Made by a program: the position numbers and the translations under genes
Notes under the pieces: generated by a model
Database searches by the model: none
Told to the model about the DNA's origin: nothing
The model's input: the letters and a program-made list of their open reading frames with translations, nothing else
Source: Fragilariopsis cylindrus CCMP1102
Lineage: Eukaryota > Bacillariophyta > Bacillariophyceae > Bacillariales > Bacillariaceae
Assembly (NCBI GenBank): GCA_900095095.1
Contig: FMBT01000289.1
Location: forward strand, 496,001-560,000
Length of the DNA: 64,000 bases
Direction of reading: 5' to 3'
Part shown: in pieces, positions 51,093-64,000 of the stretch
How the letters are laid out: every line of letters starts with the position of its first letter
Position numbering within the stretch: the stretch's first letter is position 1

Positions 51093-54000
51093 TTACAGTC
51101 CCTTGTATGGCGCAAACCATCTTGTGGATTGTGTATCCGTAACCGTCGGCGTTCTTTGTATTGTTATGGTTCCATTGCAATGAGTTGCTAATACTTGGAA
51201 CGGCCCGTCGGATCTGTTCGATAGCTTTGTTTTATTCCACACTATCTGCTCTACTCTATCACCTACTCGGAAGTGATGTTCAATTCTTTTCTTATTCTGT
51301 TTTATCAGGTTCTCATCAATCATCTGTTGACGTCCATCTCGTATGACTGCTAGATTCGCTATCAGTGGTACATCCATTATCATATCTCGACCATACACCA
51401 TGGCTCCTGGCGTTGTTTTAATCGGTGCACTGACTGCACATCTTGTAGCATGCATACATGTTGCTAATGCATTATCCATTACCTGGTTGGCATCGTCCAT
51501 ATTCCTGGGAGGATTTGTATGTAATACTACTCGTAATATATCACCAATCGTTTGATGCATTCTTTCGCAGATGGCATTTGATTGTGGATTTCGAACTGCA
51601 GTACATACATTCTTGATTCCATATCTAGCTAACAATGTGATGAATTGCCATCCAATGAACTCGCCACCGTTGTCATGAACACATCGGTTTGGTCTGGGGT
51701 AACGTGCAAGCCATAGATTTTCAAACTGTTCAGCTACATGTCCCATAGTCTTATTTGTAATGCGAATTAGTTCGACCAAGTTTGTTACTGGATCAATACA
51801 GGTTAAAGCTTTGAAGACGCAAATGTTTCCATTGACGACAATTTCCCATGGACCAATCAGGTCAATACATACTTCATTCCATGGCGCAATTTCGGCGTGT
51901 CGAGGTGGAAGCTTTCCATACCCTCTGCCTTGTTGCTTATATCGATGACAGTTCTCTGGGCAAACATAGTTTTTACAATGCACTGATAGATTCTCTGCAT
52001 GAAATCTGGCTCGTATTGTATCATATACCCTTGTCACTCCACCATGCCCTAGTATCATGTGATACCATCTTATTACATGTTGAAGCATTGATTGTGGTAG
52101 ATAGATTTTCCAATCGCCTTCTGCTAAGGTTGGATCTCTTCTGTAACATATGATATTCTTTCCATTGATTGTCTTGATAGGATATCGTTGTGGTTGTACC
52201 ATTGTGATCTGCATTAATGATGCATCTCTTGCTTGATGGAACTGAATGTTATCCACTGTCGTTGGGCAAGGCATCTCTGCTAGTTGTGGTAGATTCATGA
52301 ATAGTTCAATGACGTCCGTGTCATCGTTGCTACATATTGATGGTAGTAATGTTGGTAAGCTTTCTGTCATGAATATATCTTCTTCATCCTTTGGTACTTC
52401 AATTGTTTTAAAATTGATTAAATTGCCTTTGTTTTCACTCTTCCCCTGCGAGGGTCCATCCATTCGAGGGAGTCTCGAAAAACAGTCTGCTAAGACATTA
52501 GTTTTACCTGGCACATAAGTTAGGTTGATGTCATACTGTTCAAGGAAAAATTTCCATCTCATCACTCTGGGTGCTGAAAGAGTGTGGAATGTAAGATTTT
52601 TATGGTCAGTATACACATTGAGTACACCACCATATAGAATATCGTGATACTCTTTCATACACATTACAATAGCCAACAATTCTTTCTCTGTTGTATTGTA
52701 ATTCTTTTGTGAGGCTGTAAGTTTCTTACTCCAATATGCAATAGGATGTCCGTTTTGAATAATCGCAGCTCCCATTTGATAATCACTTGAGTCAGTATAG
52801 ATATCAAAAGGTAAGTTTAAATCTGGATAGTATGACATAGCATCAGCTGCTATCATTGCTTTCATCGTTAGGAATGCTTGTTGCTGCCTTTCCGTCCACA
52901 CAAAAGCTCCAGTACCAGTCAATTCATGTAATGGCGCAAGTACATGTGATCGTCTTGGCCACATGGTCTTATAGAAGGTAACTGCACCTATGAATGATCG
53001 TACTTCACTGTTGTTTGTTGGTGGACTCATCTTGAGGACAGCATCAATTTTATTCTTCATGGGCTTTACTCCTGTTGGTGTCATATGATGTCCTAAGAAG
53101 TCTGCTTCCTGTACTGCCCATTTGCATTTTAATGGATTGCATTTCATTCCAGCTCCTGCTAATCGCTGAAGAACTTTATCTACCATGATCATATGATCAT
53201 CAAAGCTTCCCTTTGTCCATATGCCAAGGTCGTCCATGTATGCATCAATATCTAAACCCTCAAGGATTTTCTTTATGATTGATTGTGCAAAATCAGGAGA
53301 TACTTTGATACCCATTGGCAATCTTTGATACTGATATTTGCCAAATGGTGTTATGATAGTGCATAGTTCTTTGCTTGCTTCGTCTAGTGCAAAACAATAG
53401 AACATCATTGATAAATCGATCTTCGTGAAGTGATTGTAGCCTCTTTGCTTGAGCATAATGTCTCCAATTCTTGGTATGGGATACTTTGGTCTTTCCAATA
53501 CTTTGTTGAGCTCTCTAAAATCACTCACCCATCTGACAGTATTGTCACCCTTTGGAATGATGAATGTTGGCGCAGCCCAGTTTGTCATACCGCAGCGTTT
53601 GAGTACACCTTCTTCGACTAAGCTATTGAGTTCGCTCTGAAACACCTCTCTTCGTTTGTACGGTACCGGGTATGGCTTCTTATGAACTGGAATTGCTCCT
53701 TCTTTTAGCTGTAAATGGAATTTCTCATGTGGGTATAGTCCCAACTTTCCATCAAATAGAATCTTATGACGTTCTAATATAACTTTAAATTTAGCACGCT
53801 CCCCCAACGTCATATGATGTTGTTCGGAAGTACATTCCTCTGGGGTTACTTCTTTATAAGCTCTTGCTAGTATTTCTGTCGACTCATACAGTTCTGTATC
53901 GATATCGTTCAGGTTTTCAACTGTATTCGTCATCATCACTTCATCATAATGGTGAGGCATTTTCATGCTAACTGATCGATCGATCCATCGAATCGAATCT

Positions 54001-54635
54001 GTTATAAAGGAATTTTCAATACCAATGTGTCTCATGAAGTCTCTACCGAGTATCATATCGTACTGGCATGACTGTTCATTGAAAACACGACAGTTCCATC
54101 CTTCTATCTTTCTTCCATTGCTGAATTCAGGCAGTTTTATTGAACGTACTGTAACTGAACGCGAAGAATCGAATGTACCAGATGCTGTCTTTGTGATATG
54201 TTTTCTTTCTGATAAGGAAGGCGTTGCTCCTGGTGGTAATGCTCTTTGATTAATAAGGCTACCACTACTGCCTCCATCCATTAGTACTACTAATGGGCGC
54301 GGACTATGTTGTCCTTGTATCGAATCACATATTAATAAAGTGATTGGCGCAAGATCTACATTCCTAACTCGTCCAGGAGTTGGTATTGTAAGACCACTAT
54401 TAAATTGGATAAACAGTTCATCTGTATTGATCCAATCGTCAAGCCATAATGATTCCTCATCATTATTATCTAACATATTCTTATTCATGTTGTTGTTGTT
54501 GTTGTTTATATTACCAATCGGAGCTACCGATGTTGACGTCATACATCCTATGGGATGGTTCTCATTACTATGATCTTCTTTTACATCTCTGACACTCTCT
54601 TCAGGAGTGTTAGGAAGACGGTTCTCCATACGCAA
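51093..54635 (-). CDS. Gypsy Pol polyprotein
   Basis: An open frame of 1180 residues with, in order, an aspartic protease region, reverse transcriptase with the YMDD box, RNase H and integrase with its zinc-binding and catalytic regions. The order identifies Ty3/Gypsy. It follows the gag frame closely on the same strand. Confidence 0.93.
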   Translation of the reverse strand: MRMENRLPNTPEESVRDVKEDHSNENHPIGCMTSTSVAPIGNINNNNNNMNKNMLDNNDEESLWLDDWINTDELFIQFNSGLTIPTPGRVRNVDLAPITLLICDSIQGQHSPRPLVVLMDGGSSGSLINQRALPPGATPSLSERKHITKTASGTFDSSRSVTVRSIKLPEFSNGRKIEGWNCRVFNEQSCQYDMILGRDFMRHIGIENSFITDSIRWIDRSVSMKMPHHYDEVMMTNTVENLNDIDTELYESTEILARAYKEVTPEECTSEQHHMTLGERAKFKVILERHKILFDGKLGLYPHEKFHLQLKEGAIPVHKKPYPVPYKRREVFQSELNSLVEEGVLKRCGMTNWAAPTFIIPKGDNTVRWVSDFRELNKVLERPKYPIPRIGDIMLKQRGYNHFTKIDLSMMFYCFALDEASKELCTIITPFGKYQYQRLPMGIKVSPDFAQSIIKKILEGLDIDAYMDDLGIWTKGSFDDHMIMVDKVLQRLAGAGMKCNPLKCKWAVQEADFLGHHMTPTGVKPMKNKIDAVLKMSPPTNNSEVRSFIGAVTFYKTMWPRRSHVLAPLHELTGTGAFVWTERQQQAFLTMKAMIAADAMSYYPDLNLPFDIYTDSSDYQMGAAIIQNGHPIAYWSKKLTASQKNYNTTEKELLAIVMCMKEYHDILYGGVLNVYTDHKNLTFHTLSAPRVMRWKFFLEQYDINLTYVPGKTNVLADCFSRLPRMDGPSQGKSENKGNLINFKTIEVPKDEEDIFMTESLPTLLPSICSNDDTDVIELFMNLPQLAEMPCPTTVDNIQFHQARDASLMQITMVQPQRYPIKTINGKNIICYRRDPTLAEGDWKIYLPQSMLQHVIRWYHMILGHGGVTRVYDTIRARFHAENLSVHCKNYVCPENCHRYKQQGRGYGKLPPRHAEIAPWNEVCIDLIGPWEIVVNGNICVFKALTCIDPVTNLVELIRITNKTMGHVAEQFENLWLARYPRPNRCVHDNGGEFIGWQFITLLARYGIKNVCTAVRNPQSNAICERMHQTIGDILRVVLHTNPPRNMDDANQVMDNALATCMHATRCAVSAPIKTTPGAMVYGRDMIMDVPLIANLAVIRDGRQQMIDENLIKQNKKRIEHHFRVGDRVEQIVWNKTKLSNRSDGPFQVLATHCNGTITIQRTPTVTDTQSTRWFAPYKGL

Positions 54636-54701
54636 TGGATTGGTTGCAATGGTCTCAAACCATTGATCAACGTTTTGAGCCGGTAAATGGGCTTTTGAAT
54701 T

Positions 54702-55889
54702 TCACTTTGGATAAAAATGACCATCACTGGCCATATAAAACTCACCACTCTTTGTGTTTGTTGGAGACGAGAGATTGGACATATACGTAGTCCCATATGT
54801 AGGCGCTACTGATGGAGGTTGACTACCCCCATACTGTGCATAATAATGAGACTCACCTGCCCCGACTTGAGATACTGGAGGCGCTGTAGATGGAGGAATA
54901 TAGTTCGCTGATGGTGGAGGTGGTAGAAATGGATGTTGAGTATGATACGACTGTTCATATCCTCTACCTCGGCCTCTTCCATCACGACCGCGTCCTCTGC
55001 CACCGTTGCCATTGGCTCTCTTGTAAGCATCACTTCTTCTATTGTCAGGACATTCTTTCCACAAATGTTGTCCTTGATGCTGAGTACATCTGGTTAATTC
55101 ATAACCGCCACGACCTTGTCGTCTATCCTCTCTTCCTCTGCCACGACCACGACCTCCTCGGCCGCGTCCGCGTCCACCTCTGTTACCACGTCCACCTCTA
55201 CCGGTGTGATCATCAGTACGATGGTTTCTTGTTGATGTTGAGTCCGAGATTTCCTTTTCTTGATTCATATAGATCATCATTTCTTCCACTGTTGCATCTT
55301 GGATGCGTCTTTGGGTTCTTTTCCAATTGATTTGCCATGCGATAGGGAAAGAGCCAAATAAAATCAGCTTCTGTTCACTCTCGCTCAGATCAGCTCTTGT
55401 TCCTTCAAGATGAGTTGAATATCTCATCAATTCTTCTAATCGATCTTGATGTTCTGCAACGCTCTTCTCGCGTGGTTTCATGCAGTGTGTTGACTTGAGG
55501 TACTCGATCAAATCTCCCTTTGGGTCTTGACTCGTACAGTATGTTGCAATGAAGCCATTGAGTGCTTTGTCGAACTTGCTTACTGTTGTAACTCCCTCAA
55601 TCACCGTGTCGACGTAAAAGTTCTTTGCCTTCAGCTTCTTCCACTTCTCTGATGGTCCGTGTCCAAGGATCTTCTTGAAGAACTTATCCTTTTCCTTGGT
55701 ATCAGTGATGGCTAAAGATTCCATTACAAGGCGGAAATCTTCAATCACATATAGTAATATTTCGATTCCACCAGTGTCAAAAGTGACACACATTTCTTCT
55801 TCTTTTGTTGCTACAATCTTCAACTTTGTTCTTACCAATTCCGACTTCACAAAAGACGGCTTGTACTTGATGACAGATTGATTGCTCAT
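54702..55889 (-). CDS. Gypsy Gag protein
   Basis: 395 residues. The first 200 resemble a retrotransposon gag capsid domain; a long Arg/Gly-rich stretch with a Cys/His cluster follows, consistent with nucleic-acid binding. It precedes pol on the same strand. Confidence 0.85.
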   Translation of the reverse strand: MSNQSVIKYKPSFVKSELVRTKLKIVATKEEEMCVTFDTGGIEILLYVIEDFRLVMESLAITDTKEKDKFFKKILGHGPSEKWKKLKAKNFYVDTVIEGVTTVSKFDKALNGFIATYCTSQDPKGDLIEYLKSTHCMKPREKSVAEHQDRLEELMRYSTHLEGTRADLSESEQKLILFGSFPIAWQINWKRTQRRIQDATVEEMMIYMNQEKEISDSTSTRNHRTDDHTGRGGRGNRGGRGRGRGGRGRGRGREDRRQGRGGYELTRCTQHQGQHLWKECPDNRRSDAYKRANGNGGRGRGRDGRGRGRGYEQSYHTQHPFLPPPPSANYIPPSTAPPVSQVGAGESHYYAQYGGSQPPSVAPTYGTTYMSNLSSPTNTKSGEFYMASDGHFYPK

Positions 55890-55957
55890 TTTGATTACTT
55901 GTTTCGTTAACGTTGTTGATTTACTTCTACTAAGCCTGTAAAAGGTAGTAATTACTG

Positions 55958-56195
55958 TGACCTAAACTAGTAGTAGATTTAGTCTGTTTGTATATTAATA
56001 TTGTGAGCTATCATGTTACTACATGTTATTCTATAAAGTACGGAGGTCCCTTGACACTCGCTGTTCCAGCTCGCCGATCCCTTTGTACTCTCAACGGATG
56101 GTAATCTAACGGCAATGAGCGAGGTGAGGTGCTCGCTAGCCTACTGGAATGCCAACTCTGATGACGTCATGAGTCACAGATGACCATTTGCTACA
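55958..56195 (-). repeat. 5' LTR
   Basis: 238 bp, TG...CA, same sequence as 50799-51036. It lies 208 bp upstream of the start codon of the phosphoglucose isomerase gene. Confidence 0.95.
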
Positions 56196-56403
56196 AGATA
56201 TGTTGAAGAATGCTGTTACTGTGTCGTGATCAAATATAAAATCCCGAAGGTTGCCAAAGTTGCTTGCCCGAAGGAAAGACGACAAAAGGAAGAATCGTTT
56301 TGTTTTGGCTTTGCTCATTAGTCACAATTACAAACAAACAAGAACAACAGTATCGAATCTCCAGTCTAATCTAATCCAATCCAACAACGACTAACCTGCA
56401 ACT

Positions 56404-58332
<1,929 letters not shown>

Positions 58333-59066
58333 AAGCAAAAACAAAAGATTCTTCCTCGCTGTAAACTTTAATAAAAACACCACAACACACAAGTAAAGGA
58401 AGAAGTAGTATAGTCAATTTAATGATGTAATCAATATTTAGATATTATCTTAATACAACGAAACTATGGCTAATCTAGTTCGAACCTTTGATTCCTCACA
58501 TTTTTGTGAGAAACTTCTATTAAACGGTGAAGTTATATATTCCTTTCTTTTTAGTCTGCTGAGCTAGCTTTGCTAACGGAAACCCGCTACTATTAGCTCT
58601 GCCACGGGCAAGCGAAAAGAACCAATCTTCGGCTACGAGGGAATAGTAATGCTTGATTCTTTGAGGGAAGATTTTTTTCTAGACCTGATAAAAGTAATAG
58701 TATGACACAACCACGCGTTATAATTTTAATACGAATACTATAAAGTGTGGCAAGCGATAAGAATCTGGCTACGAGGGAATAGTAAGGCTTAATTCTTTGA
58801 GGCAAGAATTTCTCTGGGGCCTTGATAGAAGTAATATGATACAATCATACGTTATAATTTTAATACGAATACTATGAAGTGTTATTCTTAATCTAGTAGT
58901 AGTGGATGCAGTATATTTCGTATCAACTTAATCGTCGTTCGTCACAAAAAAATGGACGCAGTATAGTCCATGTCATTCTATTTTTTGGTTATTACAGTAT
59001 AATCGTTTTACACAATGGAAAAATCATCTTGTCTGGCTTAAGGAGGAGAATTTGCATGTATTATAT
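58333..59066. repeat. Convergent spacer with a 142-bp tandem duplication
   Basis: A unit starting GGCAAGCGAAAAGAA at about 58606 recurs at about 58748 (GGCAAGCGATAAGAA) and runs to about 58885. Shared blocks include GGCTACGAGGGAATAGTAA and GTTATAATTTTAATACGAAT. The copies have diverged. No gene is seen. Confidence 0.75.
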
Positions 59067-60379
59067 TTATCTTGGTACGCCATTGATAACATTGAAGAAA
59101 TCATCTTTAAGTGAGGCACCACCAATTAATCCACCATCAATATCAGGTTGTGCTAATAAATCTTTAGCATTAGCACCCTTCATAGAACCACCGTATTGGA
59201 TACGGACAGCTTCTGCAATTTCAGGTGAAACATTTGTTGATACCCAATCACGGATATTCTTATGAGTTTCTTGTGCCATTTCTGGTGTGGCTGTTAAACC
59301 AGTTCCGATTGCCCATACTGGTTCATATGCAATTGCGACCTTTTCCCAATCTTTGGCATCCAGAATCTTTGCAAGTGGTGCCAATTGTGAAGCACATACA
59401 TCCATAGTAGTACCGTTTTCACGTTCTTCCTTCTTTTCGCCAATAGCCTGAAATAAGATAATATGATAATATGACGATGAATACCATAAAAACAAAATTG
59501 AGCATATAGAGAGAATAGAGACATGTCAGAAAGAATTAGAAATATAAATCATAGAATTCAACAGCGAATGAGACTTCTGGAAGTACACATAAGCATTAAA
59601 AACACACACAGACACAATATGTTAGAAACTTACAAACATAACACTAAGTCCATTATCAAGTGCTACCTTGCATTTTTCGGCACATAAACCAACAGTTTCA
59701 CCTGCCATACCGAATCCTTCACGACGTTCTGAATGACCGACAATGACCCATGTACAACCAATAGCTTTCAATTGATGTGAACCAGTTTCACCAGTACATG
59801 CACCACAGCTCTTGTTCACACCACAATTTTGACCACCAACCGCAATGTCTGTACGGATACTTTGTAATAACATGGGGATATAAATATCACTCACACAAAG
59901 TACAACTTCTACATTGGCAGGGATGTCACCACAACCATTGAACATGGTAACACGATCAATACTGGCATCCCAATCTCCGTTACATTTCCAATTTCCACCA
60001 ATTAAATATTTACGTGGACCTTCCACACCTGATGCAGATGCTGATCCATCAGGACGATTTGCTTGTAATTCAGCTCTGCACACAGCAATTATAATAGTAT
60101 TATCATTATTATTATTTGTGTGTTAATTGTGTTTCGTGTTTCGCGTTAACGTTATCCAGTTTTGAAATAGTTTTGTTTATGAAGAAAAAGTTGAGAAAGA
60201 ATAAGGCAGACGACGACGGGGAAAGAGAGACCAGAAGAAGTAAGTAAATTTTCGAAAGGAAAAGCAAGTACATTAATGGAAATACAGAGACATCTTAAAA
60301 AAGAAACGAGATGATATAGAAATGCCAATCCGTCGTCGACACGCACACACAGCACGTACGCTTTCGAAATTGAAGACAT
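59067..60379 (-). CDS. TPI: Triosephosphate isomerase
   Basis: Three exons: 60379-60360 (20 nt, MSSISKA start), 60075-59634 and 59447-59067, with GTACGT/CAG and GTAAGT/CAG sites, giving 280 residues in frame. It interconverts dihydroxyacetone phosphate and glyceraldehyde 3-phosphate. Catalytic parts are all present: GGNWKCN (Asn, Lys), VGHSERR (His), AYEPVWAIGTG (Glu and the mobile loop) and YGGSM/GGLIGGASL phosphate loops. A 30-residue leader without hydrophobic stretch suggests the cytosolic enzyme. It is not fused to GAPDH, unlike the mitochondrial fusion known in diatoms. The 20-nt first exon is inferred from frame and splice sites only. Confidence 0.93.
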
Positions 60380-61706
60380 CTTTTAAAAGTTTGATATAAA
60401 TGAATGATGTATTCGGGTATATTATGGTAAAGTATGAGAATCGAATCGAAGTCAATCGTATTGTCGTGTTATGTGCATAAATTTCGTAGTCGAAGTAATT
60501 TGGTCAATACCGGTACACCTGTAAGATCGCAATCTTGAATTTGAGAATGGGCGGAATAAAAAGGATTCTTCATTTTTTTGTGTTGCATTTTTACCTTTGA
60601 CAGCATCTGTTTTCACGTACGTCTGTGTATGTATGTTTTGGTGTTCAGTCTCATCAGCTCGTGACCCGCCGTCCTTCAGCATGATGCTCTTCAAATACTC
60701 TCTTTTCATTCGCCCATTTTCTTTTTTCACGTGGACCAATCAGGAAGTTTGTCGTTGTGTGTCGTTGACTCTCTCATTTTTTAGGCAGATTCACTAACTC
60801 AATGACAACTACACTACTAAGTAGATTCAGATTTAGAATTCATTGGCAGCCATTCAACATTCAACAGAACTTTGATACAGTACACTCCAACCTTACATGT
60901 GGTCTCAATAATCTTATACCGGTTCGTATGTCCACTACTTAGCTGGAATATTTTTGAAGATATTCCTTATTAACTCTCAGCTGATGTTTTCTATACTATG
61001 GTGCTTGATAGTAGAAGCTGGGGTTACTGTTAATAATATATCATGTTATTTGCCTTCTTATAATCTCCAAAAGCCCTGATGTTGGTTTCAAAGAAGGAAG
61101 GACTTCATTTAAGCCATACATGGCATTTGGAAGCCTCTTAACCCCTAAAGATAAGTGAACTAAATCCATATAAGGCAACTAGGTTAGTAGTAGCATTCTC
61201 AGGATATGTTGATGCTATATCAAATCAATGATATGCTTAGTGTAGTATTAGAGTTTGTTTATTCAATCAACACTTATTTGGTAACTGACAAAGATATAAA
61301 GGTGTATCATGGTGGAGTTGTGACTGAAGTGGTTAATAATGAGGATGTTGATGAAGGAAAGGATATCTCTATTGACTTGGTTGGATATTCATGAAGGTGT
61401 TGGTTGGATGAAAAAGAAATCTAAGGTATAGATATTGCTGCGGAGACAATGATGAGAATCAATCACTACACTTTAAATAATTAACACTACTAGCCCTAAC
61501 AATTTAAATCTTTTAATTTTTAAACAGTAGCTACATTGCAGTATTATGATGATCATTATTTTCGTTTTTATTTTCCCTTCCTCCCTCCCTTATATCAGAT
61601 CTAAGCTTCCTATCTATCTCGAAAGTGTTCCTCCTCATCTCGTCTCCTCTATCATTGGTAGTAGATTAGCACTACGAGAAGTTAAGATAAAAAAAAGACA
61701 TCCTGC
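60380..61706. other. Spacer without a supported gene
   Basis: A 62-residue plus-strand frame at 61206-61394 and a 95-residue minus-strand frame at 60452-60739 show no family features. The region 60940-61440 may contain a decayed coding relic. Confidence 0.4.
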
Positions 61707-63112
61707 TTATGATCGTCGTCTTCTTTTCTTCGCTGAACCACCACCATCACCACCAGCACTAGTTTTTTTCTCTTCTTCCTGCGGTAGGAGCAGATCTACT
61801 AGTTCATATTCTTCCAAATCAACATTGTTAAGCAAATATTGTGCATATGGGTGTCCGGGATTATCTTCAAACGAAATATGAAATAAGTTATCAGGTTTAC
61901 CATTCTTTTCTGAAAAGAAACCAGGATTTCCATTCTTTAAACAATTGAGATTAAAAAAAGAGGGAAGATGTATTATGTTAGCAACGCAATTGATTGATTG
62001 ATTGACTATACGTTCATTCGTTTCATTTAAACCGGGGTTTTATTACGTACCTTATCAGTATCAGATTCATCAATATATCCTGCAATGGTTCCATATTGTT
62101 CAATTTTAATTTGTCGTCTTGCTGATGCTTTGTGTTGAAACGTATAGGATATTTTACGACCAATGAATGTATGTCCATCAAGTCTCCATGGTGGATCACT
62201 ACTGGAAATCTCAGCAGCTTTTTTACCATCTTCTTTCTTCTTCCTTTTCTTATTTTTCTTTGCCGCTGCCGATGTGCCATCACCATCGTTTTTGTCGTCT
62301 TTTGCTGCTTTTTTTAGTAAATTTTTAAAATGTTTCATTGCAGCTGCTTTGGAATTAAAGATATATTCATCTGGTGATGTTATTGTATATCGTGATCCTT
62401 TCCGGGATGCTAACCATGTTATATCGAAACCAAGTGTCACAGCTAATTCTGCTGGATCTTCACCTGGACGCATGTCAATTTCTTCAATGTCCTCTTGTGT
62501 TGCATTATCACCATGATATAAAACAGAATAGAAAAATTCATCCCCATTCTTCTTTTTTGGCTTTTTCAATACAGTGGCTGACCACCATTCATCATCATAC
62601 ATTACTTGTACAATATCACCCTTTGAATATAATGCTGTTGGCGTTAATAAATGTGATCCAGTATTGTTAGTATTTGTATTTGTAGTGGTGTCGGATTTTT
62701 TGTTGTTGTTGTTCGTAATTTCATCAGTACCAGTACCAGTACCAGTACCAGTTGTTGTGATTGTAGGATCAAGTGTCCCTTCTACAACGAATCGTGCTGC
62801 TGCTTTTTGTGCCGCCTCATGATGTAACCACATATACTTAGTTTGATTTCTTTTACCTCCCAATGCATGAATCCGATCTTTAATGATGACCCGTTTCAGT
62901 TTCTTGACCTTATTATTCCCGTCTTTGTCTTTGTCTTCATCATTATCATCTTCAACATCAACAACTTCTTCTTCGATAATTTTACGTTCAACTTTCCAAT
63001 CCATAGGATAACCAAGTGCATACGCTAACTGTTTTTGACTTGTACTTGTTTTAGTTGGATGTGGATCGTATAAAGCTTTCGCATAAATTTGAGATATAGT
63101 ATACGACGACAT
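61707..63112 (-). CDS. Tudor/agenet-like domain protein
   Basis: Two exons, 63112-62051 and 61934-61707, joined DTDK/NGNPGFF, give 429 residues. Residues about 170-220 (SKGDIVQVMYDDEWWSATVL...FYSVLYHGDNATQEDIEEI) form a Tudor or agenet-like barrel of the sort that reads methylated chromatin. Flanking segments GYPMDWKVERKIIEE and SSDPPWRLDGHTFIGRKISY may be further small modules. Lys-rich runs and the KKRRRRS end suggest the nucleus. A (GT)n-encoded Thr/Gly run lies at about 122-130. Confidence 0.7.
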
Positions 63113-64000
63113 TGTTTGTTATGTTTTGTTTCGTCTTTTTTTTTAATGTGTACTGCCTAGCTAAATGAAGAAAGATACTTGTACTTGTGCTGTACTTGTG
63201 TTAGTCCTAGAGCATTAGTTGATTGTTGTCGCTTGATAGTCTTTGTGTGGTTTGTTTGTCGTACTAGCTTCATGTCATTTGTTGTGTGTTGTTGGAGTGC
63301 GATGGATTGATTTCGTGATTTTGCCTCTTCATATCATCCTACATCCTCATAGTATGTAGTGTATGGAACATATGTAGTCGGCCTATGTACGAATATCAAA
63401 GATAGATATACTGAACATACACTAATTAAGGTATGTACGTATGGTGTGCCCCTTTCTTTTTATTCGTAAGACCAATTCTTGCAACGGAAATGTAAATCGT
63501 TTTGATTTGTTTTTAACCTAAGTATGGGTATGTTTACATGCCGTTGCGATGGATGCGGAGTCACAGATCGGAACGTTGGAGATATGACTCTTATAAATTG
63601 GCGCGCAAAATACGATTCACACATTCTCATCAAAGTTGAAGCAAGCCAATACCCCCAAATTCTTCCAAGTCTCGTGGTCTCTGCCTAAAACGACAGCCGA
63701 GCAGAAATAAGGCGATTATCGCGTTGTAGTTGTCACAATATATCAAGTAGACGGATAAATGAAGATTTGGATTTTGGTTCATTGGAATCAGCAATTCAAT
63801 ACTCAACTGTAGTTTCGTAATAGCTATTCTAGGACCCCGATGCTTGTAGTACTACTCGCAGATACAATACACGTTTTCAAAAAAGAAGTAACTAAGTAGT
63901 CGGTACAGTAGTAATCGACAGAACAAAGTAATTATTGTAGTAATTTGGTATTGTATATTATATGTCAGATCCAAGTTCACGGGTAGGAGCAAGTCGAGCA
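63113..64000. other. Terminal spacer
   Basis: No ORF of note. The first 100 bases are the promoter side of the Tudor-like gene. Confidence 0.4.

Larger units (their letters stand above)
50799..56195 (-). mobile_element. Ty3/Gypsy LTR retrotransposon, looks whole
   Basis: Two 238-bp LTRs (50799-51036 and 55958-56195), beginning TG and ending CA, bound the element; I see no difference between them, which points to a very recent insertion. A 5-bp target duplication AGATA flanks it (50794-50798 and 56196-56200). A purine-rich tract next to the 3' LTR (51037-51046, minus strand AGTGGGAGAG) fits a polypurine primer site. Gene order is gag, then protease, reverse transcriptase, RNase H and integrase, which defines Ty3/Gypsy. 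Confidence 0.95.

Noticed and set aside
59067-60379. TPI-GAPDH fusion as found in diatom mitochondria
   Set aside because: The TPI frame ends with a stop straight after the last TPI helix and no GAPDH sequence follows.

Overview
This is nuclear DNA of a microalga, almost certainly a diatom. Genes are mostly intron-poor, with short GT-AG introns (about 170 to 280 bases), long Q, N, S and D runs, and AT-rich spacers. Several proteins start with a signal-peptide-like stretch followed by an ASAFAP-like plastid motif (clearest in the histidyl-tRNA synthetase, VAAFMAP; also the BolA protein). Other diatom-typical genes are a class C (GABA-B-like) 7TM receptor, a CRTISO-type carotenoid isomerase family member and a low-complexity protein with a Cys/His module I associate with diatoms. 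Species cannot be fixed from the sequence.

Layout: 1-3.45 kb holds a small membrane-protein ORF and a two-exon CRTISO-like gene. A PIF/Harbinger DNA transposon with matching 16-bp inverted ends, a Myb-like gene and a DDE transposase fills 4.05-7.86 kb. Then come a PLAC8 gene (one apparent frameshift) and a long, divergent phosphoglucose isomerase homologue (9.9-12.5 kb).

The most unusual object spans 14879-26268: an 11.4-kb DNA element bounded by inverted ends that begin CACAGGTGTTC and sit against G runs. Its 1437-residue minus-strand protein carries a catalytic core that matches the RAG1/Transib transposase pattern residue for residue in spacing (D679, D908, C927/C930, H1273, E1298). The two ends share an outer 11-mer and an inner block of about 42 bp, but the spacer between them is 17 bp on the left and 7 bp on the right, a difference of about one helical turn that recalls the 12/23 asymmetry of RAG signal sequences. 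Five more genes lie inside, including a small protein that repeats a transposase active-site segment and two genes that look like copies of one ancestral module.

From 28.7 kb on, host genes dominate: a Q/G-rich protein with a Cys/His module, BolA, a sulfotransferase-like membrane protein, a class C 7TM receptor, an unassigned conserved protein, a RibD_C reductase (riboflavin synthesis), tRNA-Asp(GTC), a protein with the YVH1/DUSP12 zinc domain but no phosphatase, an SLC30A9/ZnT9-type transporter, a zeta-type P-loop kinase and histidyl-tRNA synthetase. A Ty3/Gypsy LTR retrotransposon (50799-56195, apparently identical LTRs, 5-bp target duplication AGATA) separates the synthetase from the canonical phosphoglucose isomerase gene. 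Triosephosphate isomerase and a Tudor-like protein end the window. Two phosphoglucose isomerase family genes and a triosephosphate isomerase in 64 kb make sugar-phosphate isomerisation a minor theme, but their spacing and mixed strands give no sign of co-regulation.
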